NCBI GenBank assembly: GCA_913030895.1
Contig: CAJWGK010000008.1
Span: forward strand, 1-50,037
From: an uncultured Flavobacteriaceae bacterium
GTDB taxonomy: Bacteria; Bacteroidota; Bacteroidia; Flavobacteriales; Flavobacteriaceae
Direction: 5' to 3'
Length of the DNA stretch: 50,037 nt
Under the pieces are notes generated by a model. That model was not told where the DNA came from and ran no database searches. It was given only the letters and a program-made list of their open reading frames with translations. Numbering within the stretch: the first letter of the stretch is position 1; each line of letters opens with the position of its first letter. This document shows positions 41,648-50,037 of this stretch, piece after piece. Both the position numbers and the translations under genes were made by a program.

Positions 41648-42322
41648 ATGAAAACCCTTGTTGTTACCGGTGCCAGTAGGGGAATAGGGTTAGAAATATC
41701 TAAACAAGCTGCTAGCGAAGGGACACAAGTAATAGCTTTGTCCAGAAATATAAAACCTCTCACAGGTATAGAAAATGTTCATCCTTTTGCAGTTGACCTA
41801 AGTGATGAAATTGCAATTCAGGGTTTTATTGAAAAAATAAGTACATCATTCACAAAAGTTGATGCGCTGATTAACAATGCAGGGAGCTTAATTAATAAAC
41901 CATTTCTCAAAACTTCTACTGAGGATTTTAAGAAAGTTTACGAGGTGAATGTATTTGCAGTGGCTTCGTTGATTCGACTAATTTTCCCCATGATTGACCC
42001 TAAAGGTCATGTGATCAATATCAGTAGTATGGGAGGAGTGCAAGGCACAGCAAAATTCCCTGGGTTATCATCCTATTCTAGTAGTAAAGGAGCACTAATT
42101 ATATTAACTGAATTACTGGCGGAGGAATTTAAAGAGAGTGGCCCTGCTTTTAACGCTTTGGCGCTAGGAGCCGTTCAAACTGAAATGTTAGACGAAGCCT
42201 TTCCTGGATATAAAGCTCCAATCTCAGCGAGTCAGATGGCAAGTTACATTCTTGATTTTGCTTTTAATGGGCAACTCCTCTATAATGGAAAAGTGTTACC
42301 AATAGCTTCCAGCACTCCCTAA
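41648..42322 (+). CDS. Short-chain dehydrogenase/reductase
   Basis: A 224-residue classical SDR. The nucleotide-binding motif is TGASRGIG (about 6-13), then INNAGSL, the INISSMGG serine region and the YSSSK catalytic Tyr-Lys pair. The protein is shorter than usual at the C-terminus. Substrate cannot be deduced. It lies 34 nt after the E2 gene and 5 nt before the SprT-like gene, so it may be in the pdh transcript. Confidence 0.85.
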   Translation: MKTLVVTGASRGIGLEISKQAASEGTQVIALSRNIKPLTGIENVHPFAVDLSDEIAIQGFIEKISTSFTKVDALINNAGSLINKPFLKTSTEDFKKVYEVNVFAVASLIRLIFPMIDPKGHVINISSMGGVQGTAKFPGLSSYSSSKGALIILTELLAEEFKESGPAFNALALGAVQTEMLDEAFPGYKAPISASQMASYILDFAFNGQLLYNGKVLPIASSTP

Positions 42323-42327
42323 GCCTG

Positions 42328-42942
42328 ATGGAAAATCAGATCAAAGTTATCCAAGATTTTGTTCCAAATGCTGCGATTCCGCTCCTTTCTAGGTACCTTA
42401 ATTATTGGCAGTTTAACTTGGTGATTGCCAAGAAGCGTATTACTAAACATGGAGATTTTAGGATGCTTTCTCATGGGGGACATCAAATTTCAGTAAACAA
42501 TTCAGCTAACCCCTATCGATTTCTTATCACAGTGGTTCATGAAATAGCTCATTTGGTTGCTTTTAAAGATTTCGGTTATTCCATCAAACCTCATGGCAAA
42601 GAGTGGAAAAACTCTTATCAAAAATTGATGATTCCTTTTTTAAAGCCTGAAATTTTCCCTGAGGATTTATTGAGGTTGCTTGCCAATCACTTTAAAAATC
42701 CAAAGGCATCAACCGATACTGATTTAAAACTTGTTATTGAGCTTGATAAATTCGATCCTGAAACGGAAAAAAGCTATATTTTTGAATTAGAGTTAGGAAC
42801 GGTTTTTGAAATTCATAAAGGCAGAAGATTTGTTTTGGGCTCTAAGCGAAAAAAAAGGTATGAATGTGAAGAAATATCAACTCGCAGAAAATATCTTTTT
42901 AGTCCGCACGCACAAGTAAAAGCGATTGAAAAAAATGGATAA
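42328..42942 (+). CDS. SprT-like domain protein
   Basis: A 204-residue zinc-metallopeptidase-like protein. The active-site motif is VVHEIAHLVAF (HEIAH at 71-75), followed by KPHGKEWKNSY, typical of SprT/Spartan-like folds. The C-terminal half (about 135-204) has a basic KRKKRYECEE stretch, without the paired Cys zinc ribbon of E. coli-type SprT. Function in bacteria is unclear. It overlaps the next gene by 8 nt. Confidence 0.85.
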   Translation: MENQIKVIQDFVPNAAIPLLSRYLNYWQFNLVIAKKRITKHGDFRMLSHGGHQISVNNSANPYRFLITVVHEIAHLVAFKDFGYSIKPHGKEWKNSYQKLMIPFLKPEIFPEDLLRLLANHFKNPKASTDTDLKLVIELDKFDPETEKSYIFELELGTVFEIHKGRRFVLGSKRKKRYECEEISTRRKYLFSPHAQVKAIEKNG

Positions 42943-44002
42943 TAATCATTTCGCAATCATTATGGCAGGTGGAATAGGGGCAAGATTTTGGCCTGCTAGC
43001 ACATCAGACAACCCCAAGCAGTTTATAGATATGTTAAGTACTGGGAGTTCTTTACTTCAAAGTACATTCAGCCGATTAGAAAAAATTATCCCGTCAGAAA
43101 ATATTTATATCGTTACACAAAGTCGTTACCAAAAAATTATTCTAGATCAGTTGGGCGATAAATTGGAAAAATATCAAATCATTTGTGAACCTGATCGGAG
43201 AAATACAGCCCCTTGTATTCTTTTGGCTTGCCTTAAAATCCAAAAACGAAACCCAGCGGCTAAAATTATTGTCTCACCAAGCGATCACAGTATTCTAGAA
43301 GCGGAACTTTTTAAAAGTGACATGGAGTTTGCTTTGGCATCAGCAGGAGATGACCATTTAATTACTTTTGGTATAGTACCTACTTTTCCAGCCACAGGTT
43401 TTGGATACATTGCTGTGAGTAAAGAGGAAGATCGTTTAAAAACTGTTTTACAATTTACCGAAAAACCAGAGCAAGCAAAAGCACAGTCCTTTCTTGACGC
43501 TGGAAATTATTATTGGAATTCCGGTATTTTTGTATGGTCTGTAAAGGCAGTAATGAAGGGGTTTCGACAATATGTACCTATACTCTTTGATCTTTTTAAC
43601 GCTGGAATTGATGTTTTAAATACCCCAGATGAAAAAAAGTTCGTTGACGAAAATTATCCCTTAGCCGAAAATATTTCCATAGATTATGCACTAATGGAAA
43701 AATCTGAGCTGATTCATCTAATTCCAGCCTCCTTTGACTGGGATGATTTAGGTAGTTGGAAATCAATTTATGATGTTAATCAAAAAGACGCTTTGAATAA
43801 TGTAGTGTTAAATGCTAAAGTTTACCTAGATGAATCATCAAATAATTTGATTAAAGCAAACCCCAATAAAAAAATTGTTATCTCTGGATTGAGTGATTTT
43901 ATAGTAGTTGATAATGATGAAGTCCTATTGATTTGCCCTATTGAAAAAGATCAGTACGTGAAAAACCTATCTGAGGAAGCTCGAAAGCAGTTGGGGGACT
44001 AA
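42935..44002 (+). CDS. Mannose-1-phosphate guanylyltransferase
   Basis: Makes GDP-mannose for polysaccharide and glycan synthesis. The start is set at ATG 42935 (MDNNHFAI), giving 355 residues; a TTG nine nt upstream is less likely. The signature is IMAGGIGARFWPASTSDNPKQF. Other motifs are ICEPDRRNTAPCI, SPSDH, GFGYIAVS, FTEKPEQAKA, NYYWNSGIFVW and SFDWDDLGSWKS. No C-terminal phosphomannose isomerase domain is fused. It overlaps the SprT-like gene by 8 nt and converges on the ABC ATPase with 2 nt between stops. Confidence 0.95.
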   Translation: MDNNHFAIIMAGGIGARFWPASTSDNPKQFIDMLSTGSSLLQSTFSRLEKIIPSENIYIVTQSRYQKIILDQLGDKLEKYQIICEPDRRNTAPCILLACLKIQKRNPAAKIIVSPSDHSILEAELFKSDMEFALASAGDDHLITFGIVPTFPATGFGYIAVSKEEDRLKTVLQFTEKPEQAKAQSFLDAGNYYWNSGIFVWSVKAVMKGFRQYVPILFDLFNAGIDVLNTPDEKKFVDENYPLAENISIDYALMEKSELIHLIPASFDWDDLGSWKSIYDVNQKDALNNVVLNAKVYLDESSNNLIKANPNKKIVISGLSDFIVVDNDEVLLICPIEKDQYVKNLSEEARKQLGD

Positions 44003-44004
44003 TA

Positions 44005-44775
44005 CTACCTTTTATTTTCTTGTTGGTAAACACCTCGAACCTTTTTAAAAAGATTTGAAGAATAAATGAAATTACTTACTGTTTCATTTTCTGTATCGAA
44101 TACCTCAGTATTAGAACCTTCCCATCCTTTATTGCCATTTTCAAGAAACAATACTTTCTCACCAATTTCCATTACTGAATTCATGTCATGGGTATTGATG
44201 ATGGTGGTGATTTGGTATTCTTTAGTTATTTCTTGAATTAGGTTGTCAATAATTGTTGATGTTTTGGGATCTAAACCCGAATTGGGTTCATCACAAAAAA
44301 GGTATTTTGGATTCATTACAATAGCTCTAGCTATAGCGACTCTTTTTTGCATTCCTCCTGAAATTTCAGAAGGGAGTTTTTTATTGGCATTGACGAGGTT
44401 TACCCTGTCGATTACTTCATTGGCACGATCTTGCATTTCCTCGACACTCTTTTTTGTGAGCATTTGCATAGGAAACATAATATTTTGTTCAACGGTCATA
44501 GAATCAAAAAGCGCACTTCCCTGAAAAACCATACCAATTTCCCGTCTGAGAATACTTCTCTCATTCACAGACATTTTTTGAAAGGATTTATCATCAAAAA
44601 ATATGTTACCACTATCAATACCGAATAATCCAAGTATACATTTTAATAATACGGTTTTTCCCGATCCACTTTGTCCAATGATCAGGTTGGTTTTACCATT
44701 ATCAAAAGAGGTAGATATGTTATTAAGGACTGGCGTACCATCAAATGTTTTATGTAAATTTTCTACTAAAATCAT
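44005..44775 (-). CDS. ABC transporter ATP-binding protein (MlaF-like)
   Basis: A 256-residue ATPase probably driving lipid transport between membranes. Walker A is GQSGSGKT (34-41), the signature is EISGGMQKRVAIARAI, and Walker B with LFCDEPNSGLDP follows. The SGGMQKR form is characteristic of MlaF/TTG2-type ATPases. The permease gene overlaps it at TGATG. No MlaD-like substrate-binding gene is in the window, so the transporter's third component would be encoded elsewhere. Confidence 0.9.
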   Translation of the reverse strand: MILVENLHKTFDGTPVLNNISTSFDNGKTNLIIGQSGSGKTVLLKCILGLFGIDSGNIFFDDKSFQKMSVNERSILRREIGMVFQGSALFDSMTVEQNIMFPMQMLTKKSVEEMQDRANEVIDRVNLVNANKKLPSEISGGMQKRVAIARAIVMNPKYLFCDEPNSGLDPKTSTIIDNLIQEITKEYQITTIINTHDMNSVMEIGEKVLFLENGNKGWEGSNTEVFDTENETVSNFIYSSNLFKKVRGVYQQENKR

Positions 44776-45512
44776 CAGGTGAGTAGTAATTGGGTTATGA
44801 TGTAATTGGTTAAAATTATCAGTACACTTGTCCAGACAAATGAAGTGGTGCTTGCCTTACCAACTTCAAGTGCACCTCCTTTGAGAAAATAGCCATGATA
44901 GGAGGGGACAGTAGCCAATATAAAGGCGAAGAAAGCGGTTTTAACAAATGCATAGCTAATGTGAAAAGGAATGAAATCAAGTTGTATTCCATCTATAAAA
45001 TCAGCACTAGAGCAAAACCCCCCATAGATCGAGGCAATATAACCCCCAAAAATTCCAAGAAACATGGAGATGGTAATCACAAACGGATAGAGAAGTAAAG
45101 CAATGATTTTTGGAAAAATCAGATAATTGTAAGTATTGATACCCATCACCTTTAAGGCATCAATTTGTTCTGTTACGCGCATTGTGCCTAGACTAGAGGT
45201 GATGAATGAGCCTACTTTGCCTGCCATGATAACAGATATAAATGTGGGCGCAAATTCTAATATAACAGATTGTCTGGTGGCAAAACCGATAAGGTTTTTA
45301 GGCAATAAAGGATTGTTTAAGTTTAAAGCTGTTTGGATTGCAACTACTCCCCCCACAAAAAATGATATGAAGGATACTATTCCAATTGATCCAATGATCA
45401 ATGAGTCAATTTCCTTGACAATTAAGGATCTCATAACACCCCATTTGGTAAACCTTTTAAACACCTTACCAATCATAATAAAGTAGGTGCCGATATTATG
45501 AAATAGTCTCAT
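44775..45512 (-). CDS. ABC transporter permease (MlaE family)
   Basis: A 245-residue inner-membrane protein with about five hydrophobic helices and the MlaE family core: TRQSVILEFAPTFISVIMAGKVGSFITSSLGTMRVTEQIDALKVMGIN. MlaE permeases pair with MlaF-type ATPases to move phospholipids. The ATG at 45512 is preferred over an upstream TTG at 45521, because the latter lies in the -7 element. The stop overlaps the ATPase start by 1 nt. Confidence 0.92.
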   Translation of the reverse strand: MRLFHNIGTYFIMIGKVFKRFTKWGVMRSLIVKEIDSLIIGSIGIVSFISFFVGGVVAIQTALNLNNPLLPKNLIGFATRQSVILEFAPTFISVIMAGKVGSFITSSLGTMRVTEQIDALKVMGINTYNYLIFPKIIALLLYPFVITISMFLGIFGGYIASIYGGFCSSADFIDGIQLDFIPFHISYAFVKTAFFAFILATVPSYHGYFLKGGALEVGKASTTSFVWTSVLIILTNYIITQLLLT

Positions 45513-45518
45513 ACGAAA

Positions 45519-45526
45519 CAAATTTA
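45519..45526 (-). promoter_or_regulatory. Promoter -7 element of the MlaE/F-like operon
   Basis: The minus strand reads TAAATTTG, an exact TAnnTTTG match ending 6 nt before the permease ATG at 45512, implying a nearly leaderless message. Confidence 0.5.
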
Positions 45527-45571
45527 CGCAATTAACCCTTATATATAGTGGGTTTATTGATTAAGTAATTA

Positions 45572-46633
45572 TTATACCTGATAAGTGATGGCATTGATAT
45601 TCATGCCTGCACCAACGCTTGCAAATAAAATGATATCCCCTTTTGCAAGTACGTGGCCTTTGTAGTTTTCTTTAAGCACCAAGTCGAATAGTGTGGGAAC
45701 TGTAGCTACAGAGCTGTTTCCAAACTCCTCAATGTTCATTGGAAGTATATCTTGAGGCATTGGAGTTTTGTAAAGCCTAAAAAATCTTTTGACAATTGCC
45801 TCGTCCATTTTTTTATTGGCTTGATGTATGAATATTTTTTTGAGATCGCCAATAGTAACTCCAGCATCATCAAGACATTTTTTCATCGCAGCAGGTACAT
45901 TGCTAAGCGCAAATTCATATACTTTACGCCCTTGCATTTTAATGAACTTATCGCCATTACGTTCAGCCTTATTATAGGATTCTCCGTAAAAAATAAAGTT
46001 AGCTTCGTCCTCAGCGGTGAAAGTCATAGTACTGTGAGACAAGATTCCGCCTTCCTGATCAGATGCTTCCAAGATTGTTGCTCCAGCACCGTCGGCATAG
46101 ATCATTGAGTCGCGGTCGTGAGAATCAATTACTCTAGAAAGTGCGTCTGCTCCAATAATCAGACATTTTTTAGCCATTTCAGACTTAATAAATGCTTTTG
46201 CTTGTATCATGGCTTCTACCCATCCAGGACAACCAAATAAAATATCGTAAGCAACGCATTCGGGATTTTTAATTTTCAATTTCGCCTTCACTCTAGAGGC
46301 TAAACTTGGGAGGTTATCAATCTGTTTACTATTGCAGGTTATGTCTCCAAAATTGTGAGCTACGATGATATAATCTAGTGTCTCTGGATCAATATCAGCA
46401 TCTTTAATTGCATTTTTAGCAGCTTGATAAGCAATATCTGAGGTCGTTAATTTTGCGGGTATATATTTTCTCTGATCAATTCCTGTAATGGAATTGAACT
46501 TTTCAATAATAGTTTGATTATCGACACCAAATTCCCCTCCAGATTCGTCATAAAAAGAGTGATTCAAAAAGGTGTCGTTGTCTTGAACAACTGATGGAAT
46601 ACAACTACCGCTACCTGTTATTTTGAAACTCAT
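45572..46633 (-). CDS. FabH-like 3-oxoacyl-ACP synthase III family protein
   Basis: A thiolase-fold condensing enzyme of 353 residues. The catalytic triad is intact: Cys135 in ILFGCPGW, His270 in IFIHQANKKM and Asn306 in EEFGNSSVATVP. Additional FabH features are YADGAGATILE and FASVGAGMNINA. FabH proper starts fatty-acid synthesis; this long, charged variant may instead initiate a specialised lipid or elongate another acyl group. It lies upstream of the MlaE/F-like genes on the same strand, but a promoter element separates them. Confidence 0.88.
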   Translation of the reverse strand: MSFKITGSGSCIPSVVQDNDTFLNHSFYDESGGEFGVDNQTIIEKFNSITGIDQRKYIPAKLTTSDIAYQAAKNAIKDADIDPETLDYIIVAHNFGDITCNSKQIDNLPSLASRVKAKLKIKNPECVAYDILFGCPGWVEAMIQAKAFIKSEMAKKCLIIGADALSRVIDSHDRDSMIYADGAGATILEASDQEGGILSHSTMTFTAEDEANFIFYGESYNKAERNGDKFIKMQGRKVYEFALSNVPAAMKKCLDDAGVTIGDLKKIFIHQANKKMDEAIVKRFFRLYKTPMPQDILPMNIEEFGNSSVATVPTLFDLVLKENYKGHVLAKGDIILFASVGAGMNINAITYQV

Positions 46634-46756
46634 AATATAATAACAATATTAGTACTTAAATGGTGATTAGTATCCCAATCCTAAAAAATAGAACGATATT
46701 CAATATAGACTCAGAGGAGTCAGTTGAGTTTAAATAATGATATAAAAATCTGTGAA

Positions 46757-49603
46757 CTAAGCTTTTACATAGCTGTTGATCGATGCACAGCTACAAATCA
46801 AATTACGATCGCCAAATGCTTCATCCACCCTTCTAACGGAAGGCCAAAATTTATTCTCAGAAACGAAAGCCAATGGGTAGGCTGCTTTTTGTCTAGAGTA
46901 GGGAAACTCCCAAGAATCAGCGGTTACTATTTTTAAGGTGTGTGGTGCATTTTTGAGGAGCATTACGATTGATTCATCTTTAGTATCTATTTCCATTCTA
47001 ATGGATATCATCGCATCGCAAAAGCGATCTATTTCATCAAGGTTTTCGCTTTCCGTTGGTTCAATCATCATGGTACCAGCAACAGGAAATGAAACTGTAG
47101 GTGCATGAAATCCATAATCCATTAATCTTTTAGCAATATCTACCACCTCAATATTTTGAGATTTAAAGGGTCGGCAGTCAATGATCAATTCATGAGCAGC
47201 TCTCCCATTCGCTCCTGTATATAGAATCTCGAAGGCTCCCTCAAGTCTTTTCTTGATATAATTTGCATTTAAAATGGCAATTTCACTGGCGCGTTTTAAT
47301 CCCTTTGCACCGAGCATTTTTATGTAGCCGTAGGAAATCAAACAAGCCAATGCAGATCCCCAGGGGGCTGCTGATAGTGCATCAATACTTTGCTCCCCAC
47401 CTGTTTTAATTACTGGATGTGAAGGTAGAAACTTGGCTAAATGTTTTGCGACACAAATTGGTCCAACGCCTGGTCCACCACCACCGTGTGGGATGGCAAA
47501 AGTCTTGTGTAAATTGAGGTGACATACGTCAGCTCCTATTATTCCCGGACTTGTAAGTCCTACTTGAGCATTCATGTTGGCGCCATCCATGTAGACTTGA
47601 CCACCACAAACATGAATCTTTTCAGTTATTTGCTTGATATTGGTTTCAAAAACCCCGTGAGTAGAGGGATAGGTGATCATTAATGCAGCCAAGTTTTCAC
47701 TATTTTCGTCAGCTTTTTGGCAGAGGTCTTCCCAGTCGATATTACCGGCTTCATCGGTTTTGACAACAACAACTTTCATCCCTGCCATAACTGCAGAAGC
47801 AGGATTAGTCCCGTGTGCAGAGGAAGGAATCAAACAGATGTTTCTGTGTTGATCTCCATTGGCTTTGTGATATGCGCGAATCACCATTAATCCAGAATAT
47901 TCTCCTTGAGCTCCAGAATTAGGCTGGAGTGAGGTAGCGTGAAATCCTGTAATCTCACTTAATTGTGACGCTAAACTTGAAAGCATTTTCTGATAACCTT
48001 GTGCTTGGTCAATGGGCACAAATGGATGAATCGCAGACCATCTGGGCCAACTCAAAGGCAGCATTTCCGCTGCAGCATTCAATTTCATGGTGCAAGATCC
48101 CAAAGAAATCATGGAGTGGTTCAAAGCCAAATCTTTCCTTTCCAAGGATTTTATATATCGCATCAAAGCGGTTTCCGAATGATGGGAATTAAACACCTTA
48201 TGGTTCAAAAAAGGGCTAACTCTTTTCTGATTGATTGGATAACGGTGGCTTTCAATTTTGACTTTTCCAGTAATATTTTTTTGGAGAGTTACCTCCTCAA
48301 AAATGGTTAGAATTTTGAGTAAAGCAACTTCATCAGTTATCTCGTTAATACTTATTCCAACCGTATCATTGTCTATATAAAGGAAGTTGATTTCTTTTTT
48401 TTCAGCAATTTTCCTGACCCTACTTGCATTAATTTTAATTCTTATGGTATCAAAGTAGTATTCGTTGAGTTGGGTCAGCCCTAAATCAGTAAGTTTTTTT
48501 TCAAGCTTCGCCGTATTTAAATGAATCTTTTTAGCGATTTTTTTTAGTCCTTTTGGTCCGTGATATACGCCATACATTCCTGCCATCACTGCCAATAAAA
48601 CCTGAGCAGTACAAATATTTGAAGTGGCGCGATCCCGCTTGATATGTTGTTCTCTTGTTTGCAAAGCCATTCGTAAGGCAGGGTTTCCATCTTGATCAAT
48701 GGTTTGCCCTATAATCCTTCCAGGTATATACCTCTTGTAGTCTACTTTGGTTGCAAAATAAGCCGCGTGGGGGCCACCATACCCCAACGGAATTCCAAAA
48801 CGTTGTGTAGTGCCAACCACCACATCAACGTCGTATTGGCCGGGTGCCTCCAAGAGGGTTAAGCTTAATAAATCTGCTGCTATAATGGTTTTTATATCGA
48901 GTGCCTTGGCCTTGTTAACCGCTTTAGGTAAATCGATTATTTTTCCAAATTTTCCGGGGTATTGAAATAGGGCTCCAAAAAAGGTTTCATCATAGTCAAA
49001 ATCTTTTTCATCGCCGACAACTAATTCGATTTCTAAGGGATTCGCCCTAGTTTCTAAAACAGCAAGGGTTTGAGGTAAAACTTGATCGGATACAAATAGT
49101 TTTGAGGCATTATTTTTTTTCTGATCTCTGGATCTCAATGCATAGATCATCGACATGGCTTCTGCTGCTGCGGTACTTTCGTCGAGAAGAGAAGCGTTGG
49201 ATAATTCCATTCCAGTGAGATCACATACCATGGTTTGAAAGTTAAAAAGTGCCTCCAATCTACCCTGAGCGATTTCTGCTTGGTAAGGAGTATATGCAGT
49301 ATACCATCCAGGATTTTCTAGGATATTTCTTTGGATTACCGCAGGGGTAACGGTTGGATGATAACCCAAACCGATGTAAGTTTCAAACAGTTTGTTTTCA
49401 TCGGATAACGAACGGAGTTCGTTGAGAAATTTATTTTCACTGATTCCCTTTGGGAGCGAAAGAGGAGATTTTAACCTAATTTCTTGAGGGATCGTTTGCG
49501 TTAAAAGTTCCTCTATGGAGTTCACTTCTAGGCTGGCTAACATTTTTTTAGTTTCGTTCTCACTGGGACCTATATGGCGTAAAACGAAGTCATCCTGCTG
49601 CAT
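46757..49603 (-). CDS. gcvP: Glycine dehydrogenase (aminomethyl-transferring), P-protein
   Basis: The pyridoxal phosphate-dependent subunit of the glycine cleavage system; decarboxylates glycine and passes the aminomethyl group to the H-protein. The 948 residues correspond to the fused alpha-beta form. Motifs: FVLRHIGPSE at the start, LGYHPTVTPAVIQRNILENPGWYTAYTPYQAEIAQGRLE, NASLLDESTAAAEAM, and the PLP lysine in HLNLHKTFAIPHGGGGPG (about residue 698). T-, H- and L-proteins are not in this window. Confidence 0.97.
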   Translation of the reverse strand: MQQDDFVLRHIGPSENETKKMLASLEVNSIEELLTQTIPQEIRLKSPLSLPKGISENKFLNELRSLSDENKLFETYIGLGYHPTVTPAVIQRNILENPGWYTAYTPYQAEIAQGRLEALFNFQTMVCDLTGMELSNASLLDESTAAAEAMSMIYALRSRDQKKNNASKLFVSDQVLPQTLAVLETRANPLEIELVVGDEKDFDYDETFFGALFQYPGKFGKIIDLPKAVNKAKALDIKTIIAADLLSLTLLEAPGQYDVDVVVGTTQRFGIPLGYGGPHAAYFATKVDYKRYIPGRIIGQTIDQDGNPALRMALQTREQHIKRDRATSNICTAQVLLAVMAGMYGVYHGPKGLKKIAKKIHLNTAKLEKKLTDLGLTQLNEYYFDTIRIKINASRVRKIAEKKEINFLYIDNDTVGISINEITDEVALLKILTIFEEVTLQKNITGKVKIESHRYPINQKRVSPFLNHKVFNSHHSETALMRYIKSLERKDLALNHSMISLGSCTMKLNAAAEMLPLSWPRWSAIHPFVPIDQAQGYQKMLSSLASQLSEITGFHATSLQPNSGAQGEYSGLMVIRAYHKANGDQHRNICLIPSSAHGTNPASAVMAGMKVVVVKTDEAGNIDWEDLCQKADENSENLAALMITYPSTHGVFETNIKQITEKIHVCGGQVYMDGANMNAQVGLTSPGIIGADVCHLNLHKTFAIPHGGGGPGVGPICVAKHLAKFLPSHPVIKTGGEQSIDALSAAPWGSALACLISYGYIKMLGAKGLKRASEIAILNANYIKKRLEGAFEILYTGANGRAAHELIIDCRPFKSQNIEVVDIAKRLMDYGFHAPTVSFPVAGTMMIEPTESENLDEIDRFCDAMISIRMEIDTKDESIVMLLKNAPHTLKIVTADSWEFPYSRQKAAYPLAFVSENKFWPSVRRVDEAFGDRNLICSCASINSYVKA

Positions 49604-49619
49604 ATCAATTGTGTTTAAT

Positions 49620-49627
49620 CAAATTTA
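49620..49627 (-). promoter_or_regulatory. Promoter -7 element of gcvP
   Basis: The minus strand reads TAAATTTG, an exact TAnnTTTG match ending 16 nt before the gcvP ATG at 49603. Confidence 0.6.
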
Positions 49628-49714
49628 CCGCTTAGATGGAAATAATTTAAGGGGGATTATAAACAGATATCCATTTTTTTTGAACAAAAACTCCACTTAT
49701 TAACAGTATACGGA

Positions 49715-49722
49715 TACTTTTG
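49715..49722 (+). promoter_or_regulatory. Promoter -7 element of the terminal membrane-protein gene
   Basis: TACTTTTG is an exact TAnnTTTG match ending 4 nt before the GTG at 49727, implying a leaderless or nearly leaderless transcript. Confidence 0.45.
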
Positions 49723-49726
49723 TTTT

Positions 49727-50037
49727 GTGGGAGGGTTTATCAGCATTTTTGACAGCTATATTAAATATAATTTTCATGTCGGTTTGGCCGTGTTATCATT
49801 GGCTCAGATCACCGCCTTGGATTTTGGTGTAAACTTACATTTCACCCATCAAATGATTTTTTTTACAGCGCCATTTTTGGGCTATAATTTTATTAAGTTT
49901 CATCTTTTTTATTGGAAGACTAATATTTTTAAGCCATTTAGAATCAAGTTTTTAATCGGGTTTATTGTGTCGTCTGCCCTTCTCTTGTGGTGGGTTGTTT
50001 TTTATCTTCCGCTTTCTTCTCTGTGGCTGGTTTTTTT
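49727..50037 (+). CDS. Integral membrane protein, 5' part only
   Basis: An open frame running off the window, at least 103 codons. It starts at GTG 49727 (GGFISIFDSYIKYN), 4 nt after a -7 element; no ATG lies earlier in frame before residue 44. Hydrophobic segments are seen around GLAVLSLAQITAL (about 17-30), MIFFTAPFLGYNFI (about 44-57) and FLIGFIVSSALLLWWVVFYLPL (about 75-97). The start and spacing resemble UbiA-related flavobacterial membrane proteins encoded near gcvP, but that is recall and I cannot confirm it from this fragment. Confidence 0.6.
   Translation, partial: MGGFISIFDSYIKYNFHVGLAVLSLAQITALDFGVNLHFTHQMIFFTAPFLGYNFIKFHLFYWKTNIFKPFRIKFLIGFIVSSALLLWWVVFYLPLSSLWLVF

Noticed and set aside
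46708-46721. GACTC/GAGTC hairpin between gcvP and the FabH-like gene.
   Set aside because: Five base pairs with no T tract; too weak to call a terminator or operator.
1-50037. CRISPR arrays, insertion sequences, toxin-antitoxin pairs, restriction or other defence genes, integrases.
   Set aside because: Read for regularly spaced repeats, transposase, integrase and nuclease motifs; none found.

Overview
The window is chromosomal DNA from a member of the Bacteroidota, most likely a compact-genome marine flavobacterium (class Flavobacteriia). Three things point there: family-specific genes (GldJ, PorV, DUF983, DUF1573, DUF6702, a two-lipoyl-domain E2, a FabH-like synthase); repeated occurrence of the Bacteroidota promoter -7 element TAnnTTTG just upstream of start codons; and few Shine-Dalgarno-like sequences. 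Almost everything is housekeeping and very tightly packed.

Layout. 1-7.9 kb: a leftward gpmI - thioredoxin-like lipoprotein - map - methyltransferase operon, divergent from rsgA-dtd, then leftward aminotransferase-murB and a DUF1573 protein. 8-18.5 kb: valS; the leftward rsfS-ftsH-LUD-cdsA-psd operon (ribosome hibernation, membrane proteolysis, phospholipid synthesis); birA; pyrE and a Nudix hydrolase from a very short divergent promoter; ddl-coaD. 18.6-26.7 kb: PASTA protein-rluD, yaaA, a VanY-type carboxypeptidase with an unusual leader, three envelope genes (carboxypeptidase-D-regulatory-like, DUF6702, M1 metallopeptidase), tatA, and a leftward flavin reductase/O-methyltransferase pair.

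26.7-32.5 kb is the only accessory-looking stretch. It has small membrane or secreted proteins, long AT-rich spacers, a decayed tRNA-Val copy, a DUF983 gene, an intact tRNA-Val(GAC), and a leftward esterase-sulfatase pair. 32.5-50 kb returns to core genes: acs, murF, gldJ, porV, pdhA and the PDH E2 gene, an SDR, a SprT-like protein, a mannose-1-phosphate guanylyltransferase, an MlaFE-type ABC transporter, a FabH-like synthase, gcvP, and the start of a membrane protein cut off by the window end.

How the genes work together: gpmI, pdhA/E2 and acs feed carbon through pyruvate to acetyl-CoA. murB, murF, ddl and the VanY peptidase serve peptidoglycan. cdsA, psd, the FabH-like enzyme and MlaFE-like genes serve lipids and lipid transport. 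gldJ and porV belong to gliding and type IX secretion.

I found no CRISPR array, insertion sequence, intact prophage, defence island or biosynthetic cluster, and no convincing undescribed multi-gene system. The points most worth a second look are structural: the decayed tRNA-Val duplicate, the uniform collapse of all eight convergent coding junctions to -7 to +2 nt, a three-copy 11-bp-phased repeat upstream of a small membrane protein, gldJ next to porV without porU, and a string of tiny ORFs plus a hairpin ahead of the VanY gene.
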